Source: Acaryochloris sp. CCMEE 5410
GTDB lineage: Bacteria > Cyanobacteriota > Cyanobacteriia > Thermosynechococcales > Thermosynechococcaceae
DNA length: 64,000 nucleotides
Reading direction: 5' to 3'
Assembly (NCBI RefSeq): GCF_000238775.2
Contig: NZ_AFEJ02000004.1
Span: 1-64,000 of the forward strand
Shown: piece after piece, positions 11,240-19,850 of the stretch
Layout: the number at the start of each line of letters is the position of its first letter
Numbering within the stretch: the stretch's first letter is position 1
Program-made: the position numbers and the translations under genes
The notes under the pieces: model-generated
Told to the model about the DNA's origin: nothing
What the model saw: the letters and a program-made list of their open reading frames with translations, nothing else
The model's database searches: none

Positions 11240-11737
11240 TTATTGATGTGGCACGGAGAAGCCCAACTGTTTATATGCCCAAACGTAGTGATCTGGTATC
11301 ACAGGACCGGGAGAATTCAATGATTTTTGAATGACATCTCGTCCAGTAATCTCAACTCGATGAGCCAGCCACTGATAAGCTAATTGGCGAGAGACATCAC
11401 GATCAAAGACTTCCGTAAGCTCTTGCCCACCTCCCCAGTAAGAAGATTCATAAATTAAGCTACATTTTTCATCTTTAAAGTGAATAGCCACTTCTCCTTG
11501 TACTTGTTTAGCTTGCCCATCAAAGTTTAAGACCGCATGATAGAGAGTTCCACCTCGGTAAGGAATTTCACCTATCACATTCATACTGTCAACTAAATAC
11601 CTACCTTGTGTTTCAGGTACGCATTGTCTTAAGGAATCGAGTTTATTTCCATTCTGAGCCAAAGAAGCAGATGTCGGTAAAAATCCAAGCAACGAAACTG
11701 CGAATAGGCTAAGTATAGTTTTATTCATCGTTTTCAC
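11240..11737 (-). CDS. Secreted protein of the transfer cluster, unknown function (165 aa)
   Basis: It has a clear signal peptide (MNKTILSLFAVSLLGFLPTSASLAQ) and then a soluble domain with two cysteines (CVPETQ and KCSLIYESSYWGGG). Its start overlaps the stop of the peptidoglycan hydrolase gene by four bases (11734-11737), so the two are coupled. This fits a periplasmic partner of the hydrolase or pilus. A second ATG three codons in (MNKTI) is an alternative start. I recognise no family. Confidence 0.7.
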   Translation of the reverse strand: MKTMNKTILSLFAVSLLGFLPTSASLAQNGNKLDSLRQCVPETQGRYLVDSMNVIGEIPYRGGTLYHAVLNFDGQAKQVQGEVAIHFKDEKCSLIYESSYWGGGQELTEVFDRDVSRQLAYQWLAHRVEITGRDVIQKSLNSPGPVIPDHYVWAYKQLGFSVPHQ

Positions 11738-14700
11738 CTGAAATTGAAATATTTTTCGGGATCAACAGGATAACCTGAACGGTGGTTACCTTGAGTGTAG
11801 CCTTCAAAGAATTCAAAATGAAGGTGGTCTCCTCTACTACGCCCTGTGTTTCCAACCCTACCAATTTGATCTGCATTATCAACTGATTGACCGGGTCTCA
11901 CATTAACCTCTGAGAGATGAGCATAAAGTGTCCCTGTCCCGTTCGGGTGTCCAACTACAATAAAATTCCCATAGCCATCTGGGTCCCAGCCAACATGATC
12001 AATCGTACCAGCCTCAACTGATAACACAGGAGTTCCTTTTGCTGCACCAAGATCTACTCCTAGGTGTGGGCGTCCTCTTCTTCGATGAAAATGAGCGAAA
12101 TAGTCTGTGAAAAGATAAGTTCCTTGTGGCAATGGTGAACTGTATGTTCCTGTTGCAATTCCTGTACCCTCTGGAGTAAGTACACCAAGTGAGCCAGGAC
12201 CACTATTACTCGCTAGCGCACCGGGCCTGCAAGGCAACCCAGCCGAAGCAACACCAACAGGCTCATTCGTGGAAGCATCTCCAGTCGGTCCATATTTCTC
12301 AAAATTCGCGGGATTACTCCACACCTCACTTTGTTCAGGACCACCCGGCAGAGAGGTCCACTGCAAAGGACTCAACACCCGATCCGCCAGAGCAAAGTCT
12401 CCTCTCTCAATCGCAGCCATCAAATCAACGTTCTCTTCGGCTCCAATAATCTTGATCCACTCCACCGCAGCTTGAGCCGCAACCGCCCGGTCTCTGGTCC
12501 AACCATCTATTCCTGTTCTTTGCAGAAGAGACTGCCTAGACTCTGGCGTGAACTGATAAATTCCATAAGCACCCGTCTGAGAATTGGGCTTCCAATTCGT
12601 CCCATCACTGCTTTCGCCAATTCTGATTCGGGCTAGATACTGTCTGAGATTATGGTCAGGATCGGCGGGCGTTGCAGGCGTTGACGTGCCCTGACTTTGA
12701 CCATTGCTAGCGGTAGGGCTGAAGGTAGCAGCCGCCTGGTCCGTACCTACAAACCGCCAGTGCCAAGGCTCAAAGCTCACCCCTTGGCTATTGCCCTCTG
12801 GGAATGACAACTCAAACCCATACTTGCCCGCATTGGCTTGCATCCAGGCATACTCAGATGTCCGTGCCCAAGACCGATCTAAGCTGGAATTCTGGTTATT
12901 GCCCACATCCACGGCTAGACCCGTGTGATGCTCACTATGACCGGGAGGCGCTGAGGTCAAGGCAACCACTTCTGGAGAAGCACTCGCCACCTTGTTATCC
13001 CAAATCGACTGCTGAACAGCCACGGAACGGAAGCCCGAGACTGCTTTGATATCCAATCCTTGAGACGCAGCATCTTGCCGCATCTGTTCAAAGGCTTGGG
13101 CTGCATCTGGAGCTAGAGTCTCCTGTACGCCATCGACAGAGGTCACGTTGACTAATTGACCCGTGGTTTCTGCATAGGCAAGATGACCATATTTTGAATT
13201 CGTTGGAGAAACATCACTTTGCCCTGATGAAGCAATAATCTGATTGGGGTCGCAATACACCTGACTCAGGCCCGCAGCCGTCAACGCTCGATTCCTAAAC
13301 TTGGCAATCTCAGCAGGCAGGCTCCTTCGACTCGCCACTAGGAACAAGCCCCCTTCTTGAACAGTGAATGGTGTCGGAATCACAAAGAAGTGAGGGGTGC
13401 ATTGCTCCCCCAGGATCGGAATGGTGTAGCAGAATTGGATGGCAAGGGAAAGCTTGGCAGTACTCGGTTTATCGGGATACTCCTTAATATCCCTCAAGAC
13501 AAACTTGGTGTAAGAATTAGGACCAAAGGGCTTAATGCCTGCTGGTTCCCAACCCCCATTGACAATCTTTGGTAAACCCTTACCCCCTTTGACACCCTGA
13601 CCATTCTTGCCTTTGGAATGCCCTTGCACCCATTGCTTCCCTTCAATATCGTCATCCCCCGTCACTTGGGCGAGGGGAGAGCTGATAAACTTCCGCATCT
13701 CAAAGTGGGGGCAGTTGTTCGCCCTCTGGTTTTTAGTCTGACCGAGGGTGCATTTGATGGGTCGAAACTTCTGGTCTTCCGTACCACCGGACAAGGCATG
13801 TTGAACGGAGGGTTCTTCTGGTCCCTCAACACCACTGTAGGCAATATCAAACCTTGCAAACACATCCCCAGCCAAGAAGCTAAAGGCCAGGTCAAAGGGT
13901 AGCTTGTTGACGGGAATGTCGGAGAGGCCCGGAACGGAGTTGACCAATTCATCCTCAGCACCGGGTATCTCTTCAATCGCCAGGTCCGCAATCTTAGGTA
14001 GGGTCTGCTCAATGGGCTGATTGACCAGATCAGGGACGGCACCCAAGGGCAAATTCTTTAGCTCAGGCACGGCCTTGATCACTTCTTTAACGGCTACATT
14101 CGTCCCTTTAGCGAGGACATAAGCTTGTGCCCGCTTTCTCACCTGTTGCCAGTTGCCGTTAATCGCATCACCGACGAGAGGGACAATCTGATTAACGGGC
14201 AGCTTCTTGAGGGTGGGACCAATCTTCTTACCAATCCCTGCTAGCTGAATCTGCTCAGCCTTGGATATTACACCCTCCCAATTGCCCCGTGCTAAATCCT
14301 GAAGCGGAATCCCTTTAAAGGCGGGTATCTTGCTGAGGTTGGTTATCAGCACTTTCTCTCCCGTGGTCAGGGCGGCTTGCTGGAGCTGTTTGCCTGCTTG
14401 AGACGGGTCATACAACACTCCTAATGCGGCTTGGATAGCGGGAGCGGCATCATCCACGGTGATTTTCTGACCGTTATTAAGCTTCGTATAGAGGTTATCG
14501 ACTTCATCAACCGTCAGGCCATAGACAAGGGGCACATCGCCAATGGGCACACCTGCAATATCCGTGCCCTGTCTCGCTGAAATATCTCGCAGGGTGAGTT
14601 TGGTGAAAGATGCCGTGACGGGATTTTGCTGCAAGTCTCCAAACTTGAGGATTTGGTCAGGAGTCGCCCCTTGCGGCCATGCTCGATCAATCTGGTAAGG

Positions 14701-14937
14701 AAGCTGCACCCCATTGGGTAAAGGTGGAATCTCGACATATCCCGCTTGCTCAGCCGTCGTGAGTTGTCGAAACGTCGGGGACGGTCCAGGATCTGGGTCA
14801 TAGTAAAGGCCCGGTAAGTTGACGGGGGTATCTGGGCTAAGTGCTGCTGTCTGTTGCTGCTGCTGAGCGAGGGCGGGGGCTATCTGCGTTAGGGAGGGCA
14901 GACTAGCCAGGAAAAAGGCAAGTAATTTCTGTTTCAT
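11734..14937 (-). CDS. Transfer-associated peptidoglycan hydrolase with M15, SLT-like and M23 domains
   Basis: This 1067-residue protein has the role of VirB1: opening the cell wall for the secretion channel. A signal peptide (LLAFFLASLPSLTQIAPALAQ) is followed by about 400 residues of unassigned helical sequence with repeated NLPLG/IPVNKL-type units. Three wall-degrading domains follow. The first is VanY-like D,D-carboxypeptidase M15 (SEHHTGLAVDVG near residue 669, EPWHWRFVG near 725). The second is a transglycosylase-like domain (GESSDGTNWKPNSQTGAYGI, about 766-850). The third is an M23 endopeptidase (HLGVDLGA near 957, HLHFEF near 1036). The frame is intact. The gene starts the downstream transfer unit, with a GCGGTACATT motif 28-37 bp before ATG. 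Confidence 0.85.
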   Translation of the reverse strand: MKQKLLAFFLASLPSLTQIAPALAQQQQQTAALSPDTPVNLPGLYYDPDPGPSPTFRQLTTAEQAGYVEIPPLPNGVQLPYQIDRAWPQGATPDQILKFGDLQQNPVTASFTKLTLRDISARQGTDIAGVPIGDVPLVYGLTVDEVDNLYTKLNNGQKITVDDAAPAIQAALGVLYDPSQAGKQLQQAALTTGEKVLITNLSKIPAFKGIPLQDLARGNWEGVISKAEQIQLAGIGKKIGPTLKKLPVNQIVPLVGDAINGNWQQVRKRAQAYVLAKGTNVAVKEVIKAVPELKNLPLGAVPDLVNQPIEQTLPKIADLAIEEIPGAEDELVNSVPGLSDIPVNKLPFDLAFSFLAGDVFARFDIAYSGVEGPEEPSVQHALSGGTEDQKFRPIKCTLGQTKNQRANNCPHFEMRKFISSPLAQVTGDDDIEGKQWVQGHSKGKNGQGVKGGKGLPKIVNGGWEPAGIKPFGPNSYTKFVLRDIKEYPDKPSTAKLSLAIQFCYTIPILGEQCTPHFFVIPTPFTVQEGGLFLVASRRSLPAEIAKFRNRALTAAGLSQVYCDPNQIIASSGQSDVSPTNSKYGHLAYAETTGQLVNVTSVDGVQETLAPDAAQAFEQMRQDAASQGLDIKAVSGFRSVAVQQSIWDNKVASASPEVVALTSAPPGHSEHHTGLAVDVGNNQNSSLDRSWARTSEYAWMQANAGKYGFELSFPEGNSQGVSFEPWHWRFVGTDQAAATFSPTASNGQSQGTSTPATPADPDHNLRQYLARIRIGESSDGTNWKPNSQTGAYGIYQFTPESRQSLLQRTGIDGWTRDRAVAAQAAVEWIKIIGAEENVDLMAAIERGDFALADRVLSPLQWTSLPGGPEQSEVWSNPANFEKYGPTGDASTNEPVGVASAGLPCRPGALASNSGPGSLGVLTPEGTGIATGTYSSPLPQGTYLFTDYFAHFHRRRGRPHLGVDLGAAKGTPVLSVEAGTIDHVGWDPDGYGNFIVVGHPNGTGTLYAHLSEVNVRPGQSVDNADQIGRVGNTGRSRGDHLHFEFFEGYTQGNHRSGYPVDPEKYFNFR

Positions 14938-14964
14938 AAGGGGAATGCTGTGGTGCGATAAATG

Positions 14965-14974
14965 AATGTACCGC
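14965..14974 (-). promoter_or_regulatory. Shared motif GCGGTACATT, copy 3
   Basis: Third identical copy, 28-37 bp upstream of the hydrolase start. On the minus strand it is followed by CATTTATCGC, similar to the ATCGC that follows copy 2. Confidence 0.4.
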
Positions 14975-15072
14975 TCAAGGAAAACGGCCCCATCTGGAGC
15001 CGCTATCTGTCCATCCCAGAAGGGAAAATCAAAGGTGACTGATTGACGATCTACAGCTCAGCGAATAGAAGC

Positions 15073-15213
15073 TCACTGATTACCTCCTGAGTCGTTTCCA
15101 GAGTCCTTGAGCAGCAAGATCCAGGCGATAATCCCCAAGATCCAACCGATGGGGCCTGCAAGAAACAGGAACGGTGTGAGGACGATCAGGAGCATGACAA
15201 GACAACCTTTCAT
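15073..15213 (-). CDS. Small membrane protein (46 aa) coupled to the VirB10-like gene
   Basis: ATG 15213 overlaps the VirB10-like stop codon (TGATG). The protein starts MKGCLVMLLIVLTPFLFLAG, is almost entirely one or two membrane segments, and ends with a polar KDSGNDSGGNQ tail. The tight coupling and clean hydrophobic pattern make it a likely real gene. A lipoprotein-like role such as that of VirB7 is conceivable, but no lipobox is evident. Confidence 0.6.
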   Translation of the reverse strand: MKGCLVMLLIVLTPFLFLAGPIGWILGIIAWILLLKDSGNDSGGNQ

Positions 15214-16661
15214 CAAACGCCCTCCACAAAGTAAATTTCCACCTCTTTATCGAAGTGATAGAGGCCATTTCGAGAACGACTAGACCGATTGGGAGCAAAG
15301 CTACTCACGAGGGATGAGGCTCTATCTCCCACACTGCTAGAACGAAGCTGGTCAATGCCTACATTGAGACCTACCCTGAGCAGTTTGTTGCCAAAGCCTT
15401 CTCCCTGGCCTTTGAGCTTGGCTTGCAGATAGGGGGACTGCTTATACTGGACAACCGCAACGGGGGTCTTTCTGCCGTCTGGTGATTCATCCGTGAGATT
15501 GACATGCTCAATGGGTTGCTGATTGACTTCCACCACTTGCATACTCAAAAAGTCGCCCTCAGCACTAGTCACCTCAGCAATCACTTTTGAGCCTTTCTTC
15601 GCCATTGCCCCTAAGTCTTCACTGAGGGTCAACAGATACCGCTGACCGATGATCGCGTCACTGTTCTGGGGTATCCAGGTAATCGGATTGTCCAGCTTCG
15701 CCTTGGCTGTGGTGCCTGGGGAAATCAGTCCTTTACCCAATGGACTACTGCTAGCGGGGTAGAGGACAGTGGGTACATCGGATACCTGATTATCTTCCAG
15801 CAAGTCTCCCGTCAAAGAAGCCACCAGTATTCCTTGGGGTGGAGGGGCCTTAGCAACGGGCTTGGTGGTAATCGGTTTACGGACGGGGTGAGAGGTGGAT
15901 ACCTTGATGGAACGAATGGGCTTGGGCGTAACAGGTCGAGCAGGCTGCACGGGCTTCGGAGTAAAGGCCGACTGCTGGGCAAGGCTAAAGTTAGCAGCAG
16001 GCTTGGGGGCTTGGGCGACGGGTTGAGGTCTCGGTGCAGGAGGTCTAGCGGCAACCGCAGGCTTGGGAGCAGGTCTATTGCGATAAACGATCCGAGGGCG
16101 AGATGGGGGTACAGACCGACGGACCTGAATCGGTCGTGAGACGCGGTGGACTGCACTGGGCGGTCTGCGGTTGGGCTGGGCTGGCGTTGTCTTCGGCACC
16201 ACTATCGGCTTCTGGGGAACCGCTGTGAGCTTGTTCTGGCCCGGAGCATCGGTCACATTCCCCGTTTCATACTTCTGCTTTAGCTCAGAAATTTGGACGG
16301 CTTGGCTCTTGATAATGGCATCCTTGTCATCCTCTGGCATCCCAATCGTGGGTTGGGGCCTGGTGGCAACCGCTGGCTTGGGAGAATCACTGTTCCCTGA
16401 TGTCACGGCTTGAACCACCGCCAGAATCAGAAAGATACTCCCTCCAATCACTCCAATCTGGATGGGTAGCCGTCGTCTTGTCTTGGTCGGTGTCTGGGCA
16501 TCAAACTCATGGGTCAGTTCCGGTAAATGGAAGTCTTGCAGGGTGGCGGAAACAGGTTCTTGGGGTTGTTCTTGTGCTGGGTCTGGCTGGGTTGGTTTGG
16601 CCTTGGGCTTAGTCTTGTTAATCGCAGCTAGGGCTTCTTTCTTGGTCTTGATGTCGCTCAT
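15213..16661 (-). CDS. VirB10/TraB-like type IV secretion scaffold protein
   Basis: VirB10 proteins span the envelope and link inner-membrane ATPases to the outer-membrane pore. This 482-residue protein has a short cytoplasmic N-terminus and one membrane segment (IGVIGGSIFLILAVVQAVTS, about residues 70-90). A long Pro/Lys/Ala-rich periplasmic linker (about 100-280) leads to a C-terminal beta-rich domain beginning near LVASLTGDLL, which matches the VirB10 layout. The ATG is one base after the stop of the VirB8-like gene, whose last codons contain the GGAGG ribosome site. The C-terminus overlaps the next small gene. The assignment rests on architecture and position. Confidence 0.75.
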   Translation of the reverse strand: MSDIKTKKEALAAINKTKPKAKPTQPDPAQEQPQEPVSATLQDFHLPELTHEFDAQTPTKTRRRLPIQIGVIGGSIFLILAVVQAVTSGNSDSPKPAVATRPQPTIGMPEDDKDAIIKSQAVQISELKQKYETGNVTDAPGQNKLTAVPQKPIVVPKTTPAQPNRRPPSAVHRVSRPIQVRRSVPPSRPRIVYRNRPAPKPAVAARPPAPRPQPVAQAPKPAANFSLAQQSAFTPKPVQPARPVTPKPIRSIKVSTSHPVRKPITTKPVAKAPPPQGILVASLTGDLLEDNQVSDVPTVLYPASSSPLGKGLISPGTTAKAKLDNPITWIPQNSDAIIGQRYLLTLSEDLGAMAKKGSKVIAEVTSAEGDFLSMQVVEVNQQPIEHVNLTDESPDGRKTPVAVVQYKQSPYLQAKLKGQGEGFGNKLLRVGLNVGIDQLRSSSVGDRASSLVSSFAPNRSSRSRNGLYHFDKEVEIYFVEGV

Positions 16662-16662
16662 C

Positions 16663-17382
16663 TTAGAAATCCTCCATTGATGTAATCATCAGGCCGTGAT
16701 TCTGGTACTTGGTGATCAGGTGGTTGAGTTGGCTATAGCTATCTCCAAACAGTCGCTGGGCTTCCCCTTGCGTGGGTATCACTGCCTCAACCACGAGCTT
16801 TTTATTCAATTTCTCCGGGAAGGATTTACCGTCCTTAGACCGATGGGTGCGGATGGAAATCACATGGATCTGCCACTGACCCGGTTTGGTCTGGGTGAGA
16901 TGGATATCCGTATCTCGCTTAATCTCAACGACGCTCTGCCATTGGCCCGACAGGTATTCTTGGATCGGCTGCTGAGCTTTCTCATATTTCTGATGCTCAA
17001 TCTCTAGCCAGCCATCCCGAAGCAGGGGGTCGATGGACTGGGCTACGGCAAACAGCTCCCCTGGATAAATGTGGTCGTTATGCTTCTTGGGAGGACTGCC
17101 CCCATTCCAGGTCCAACCCACTTTGACGAGTTCATAGGCATAGGTTCTCAGGAGTTCTTCCTCCCGGTGCAAGGGGTCCACTTTTTGGGCCTGGACGGTC
17201 TCATCGTCCTGGGTCTGAACATAGATGGTGGACTGGTCTGATGCGAGTTGGGCACTGCGGGAGCTGGACAAGAAAGCCCCACAGCTTGAAAAGAAGTTGA
17301 GGGTGAACACCCCCAAAATCGCATACAGCACATAGGGGCGTTGCTTCTTGTGGGTGTCGGTCGGATCTTGGAGTTTTAGCAT
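16663..17382 (-). CDS. VirB8/TraE-like bitopic secretion protein
   Basis: It is 239 residues with a basic N-terminus and one membrane segment (YVLYAILGVFTLNFFSSCGA, about 17-36). A soluble periplasmic domain follows, containing a Trp-rich region (KVGWTWNG) and a C-terminal beta pattern (WQIHVISIRTHR, KLVVEAVIPTQG). This layout is that of VirB8/TraE, which nucleates the secretion core. It is immediately followed by the VirB10-like gene and preceded by the VirB6-like gene, the expected order. I see no sequence signature that settles the family. Confidence 0.65.
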   Translation of the reverse strand: MLKLQDPTDTHKKQRPYVLYAILGVFTLNFFSSCGAFLSSSRSAQLASDQSTIYVQTQDDETVQAQKVDPLHREEELLRTYAYELVKVGWTWNGGSPPKKHNDHIYPGELFAVAQSIDPLLRDGWLEIEHQKYEKAQQPIQEYLSGQWQSVVEIKRDTDIHLTQTKPGQWQIHVISIRTHRSKDGKSFPEKLNKKLVVEAVIPTQGEAQRLFGDSYSQLNHLITKYQNHGLMITSMEDF

Positions 17383-17410
17383 GGGTCTTGCAATTGGGAA
17401 TGAGGGGCTG

Positions 17411-18691
17411 TTATCGATTTCTCAAGGCTCTGGAGGTGACGGCTGAACTCGCGGATAAGGCAGCGGAAGACACAACGGTTACAGCTGCTCCCACGGTGGT
17501 CACCACAGCTCCCGTATAGACCCCTGATGCAGCTAATGCCCCCACCGTCACCGCAGCCGTGGCGACCGCAGGGGCGACATAGCCTAAGAAGGTGGCAAAG
17601 GCGGCTCCTTGATCCGCGATGGGGTTATCCGTTAGATAGATCGCCCCAAACCCAATCACGAAGATATAGGCGAATCGCACAAGGGCAATAATGACCAGGG
17701 CTTTCAGGTACTGCAAAACTGCCCACTTATGACCGGCTATCGGTAGGGTGGAATAGATGATCATGATCGGGGCTAAGATCCCAGCCAGCATCAAGGCCAG
17801 TTCTTGGCCGGAGACAAACCAGTATTGGATCTGGAGGGGACCTTCAATAGAGACGGTCCGCACCGTGTTCTCTTTAACCACGTTGAAGCCATGTATGGCG
17901 TCATCGATGGGGTTCAAGGTGTTAAATATCGCGGCACTAATGCGGCCTAGATCGGCTTGAATCCCTTTCTTACGACTCTCAATCACTTCCAGAGCCGTCT
18001 CACAGCTCGGGCAGTCTTTCTTGATGGCAGCCTCATCCCGTTCCAGCTTTTGGGCCAACAACTCCAAGCAGCGCACGGCGGTTTGCACTTTCGGGGTTTG
18101 AACCTGGTCTAGCCCTTTACCGGAAGCAGCGGCTGCGGGGTCTCTGAGGGTGATCGCTGGCAGACGAGAACAGCTCGCAGACTGACGGTTATATTCGGCT
18201 ATCGCTGAGGACGCATGAATCTTGTCCTTAAGGGCATCCCGGACCACTAGCCCCGCCCACTGGGAATCGAGGATCAGTTCGCTCCCTCGATTCGCCACCT
18301 CCCGAAAGCTCCAGGCCACGGCTTTCGCCCCCCAGCCATAGTTGAGGGTAAAGGCCAGTAGCAAGACGATGGGGACGATCTGCTGCAAGACAATCCGATG
18401 GGTTTCACCACTCAAAAAGCTCATCCCTGCTCTCGCCATCAGCACGAGGCAGGCCACGAGCAGAAAGGGCAGCAGGATGCTAAACATCGCCTTGTTATTG
18501 ACGGTTGTCCGGGGGTTATCTCCAAGGATGTCCTCCCATAAGGCATCCCACCATTGAGAGGTCTCAAACATGCGGATCTTGGACTCCCGCAGCAGATCTA
18601 CACCAACGGAAGGGTCGAGGTCCTCATTAATGGCATGGGCTGACACTTCACCCAAGGCGATAAACAGTAGGGTGAGACCGATGACGGACAC
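17411..18691 (-). CDS. VirB6/TrbL-like polytopic membrane protein
   Basis: I place the start at GTG 18691, eight bases after the preceding stop. It opens with a signal-like helix, V/MSVIGLTLLFIALGEVSAHA. An upstream ATG at 18796 would overlap the previous gene by about 100 bases and adds atypical sequence. The protein has several membrane segments (ILLPFLLVACLVLMARAG, IVPIVLLLAFTLNYGW, LMLAGILAPIMIIYSTLPI, ALVIIALVRFAYIFVIGFG and Ala/Val-rich C-terminal helices). A central Cys-bearing soluble loop (CSRLP, CLELL, CPSC) lies between them. This is typical of VirB6/TrbL, which builds the inner-membrane part of the channel. Confidence 0.65.
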   Translation of the reverse strand: MSVIGLTLLFIALGEVSAHAINEDLDPSVGVDLLRESKIRMFETSQWWDALWEDILGDNPRTTVNNKAMFSILLPFLLVACLVLMARAGMSFLSGETHRIVLQQIVPIVLLLAFTLNYGWGAKAVAWSFREVANRGSELILDSQWAGLVVRDALKDKIHASSAIAEYNRQSASCSRLPAITLRDPAAAASGKGLDQVQTPKVQTAVRCLELLAQKLERDEAAIKKDCPSCETALEVIESRKKGIQADLGRISAAIFNTLNPIDDAIHGFNVVKENTVRTVSIEGPLQIQYWFVSGQELALMLAGILAPIMIIYSTLPIAGHKWAVLQYLKALVIIALVRFAYIFVIGFGAIYLTDNPIADQGAAFATFLGYVAPAVATAAVTVGALAASGVYTGAVVTTVGAAVTVVSSAALSASSAVTSRALRNR

Positions 18692-18698
18692 TATCGTT

Positions 18699-19850
18699 CT
18701 AGGGAGCGGCCTCTGAATATAAGCCAGGAATGTAGAGGTAGTTGAAGCTAAGCTGTTCCCGCAGAGCAGCCTGGTCTTGGGCACGGTGTCGTTCATCTTT
18801 GTATAGCTCCAGTTCAGCTCGGATTTGTTCTTGGAGAGTGAGTTCTGAGGCGCTTAGGTGCAGCCCCGTCGTGCGCTGCTGATGGGCAAGGGCAGAGCCA
18901 ACTACGAGGGCATCTGAGGACCGCTTCTGTTGTTCTTGACCCGATACGACGTTGCTCAGTATGGCTCCATTGGTTGCGGTTCCTTGAGCCATCAGGCTGT
19001 TTTGAGCGGTGAGAGACTTGAGGACCGCTTGGGAAGACTTGAGGGTTTGGGCTTTCTGGCCCGTCTCCCCAACAGAGGTGGCAATCTCAGCCCCCGCCGT
19101 GGCTTGCTCTTTGCTAGCGGCACTGAGCTGCACGAGGGCTTGTGTGGACTCAATGGTGTTAACCACGGACTGCTGTACCTGCTCCCCCTGCTGCTGAATC
19201 AGGGCTTGACCATCCTCAGAGAAGACGAGCTGAGTCATTAGTTGGGGGAGTAAGGCTTTTCGAGCTTCGTTGTTGCGGGCTTGGGTATACACCTGAAAGG
19301 GGTCTTGGGGATCTGAATAAATGGGGTCCTCAGATCCACTGCCTCCTTGCTGGCTCCCGCTGGTGCCATTGGTGCCCAACTTGTCGTACTCGGAGAGGAC
19401 GGTAGAGATGGACCCACTTAGGATCCGCTTCAAGGAGAAGTTATCGATTGCGTCATAAATGGCTCGGCCTACCTTGTAGGCATTAAGCGCTTTCTGTCCA
19501 TACTCATAGACCTTAAGCAGCTTGCGCTGGGTCTCATTGATAACCCTCGCTTGTCCAGGTTTTTGTTTAGGTCCAAGGACATTAAATACCGTGCCGAGGA
19601 GACCACTAGGGAGCTGAGCCGTGGGCACTTCCGTATAGGTGGCCGTATCTAGAGGATTATCCTTGGTTATCGTCACATCTCCAGTGGGGATGGACACGTC
19701 AGGGAAGGTGGTGGGTGTGGTGGTGGTCGGTAAGGTAATATCGCCACTAATCACTGGGTCGTCATAAGAGACCTGAGCATAGGCAGGGACAGTGATGACG
19801 GTGGCTTGAACTGACAGCACCAGAGTTATCAGTAAAGGTTTAGGCTGCAT
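18699..19850 (-). CDS. VirB5/TrbJ-like secreted secretion-system protein
   Basis: The start at ATG 19850 gives a signal peptide (MQPKPLLITLVLSVQATVIT then VPAYAQ). Upstream in-frame codons lie inside the VirB4-like gene and are unlikely to be used. The mature protein has a Thr/Pro-rich N-terminus and a long Gln/Ala-rich helical C-terminus (QQQGEQVQQSVVNTIESTQA), as in VirB5/TrbJ pilus-tip or assembly proteins. Its start overlaps the end of the VirB4-like gene (19840) by 11 bases. The assignment is from architecture and place in the operon. Confidence 0.6.
   Translation of the reverse strand: MQPKPLLITLVLSVQATVITVPAYAQVSYDDPVISGDITLPTTTTPTTFPDVSIPTGDVTITKDNPLDTATYTEVPTAQLPSGLLGTVFNVLGPKQKPGQARVINETQRKLLKVYEYGQKALNAYKVGRAIYDAIDNFSLKRILSGSISTVLSEYDKLGTNGTSGSQQGGSGSEDPIYSDPQDPFQVYTQARNNEARKALLPQLMTQLVFSEDGQALIQQQGEQVQQSVVNTIESTQALVQLSAASKEQATAGAEIATSVGETGQKAQTLKSSQAVLKSLTAQNSLMAQGTATNGAILSNVVSGQEQQKRSSDALVVGSALAHQQRTTGLHLSASELTLQEQIRAELELYKDERHRAQDQAALREQLSFNYLYIPGLYSEAAP

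Noticed and set aside
12189-13902. Plus-strand ORFs of 70-100 codons opposite the hydrolase gene
   Set aside because: The minus strand has clear conserved enzyme motifs over the same bases, so these are shadows.
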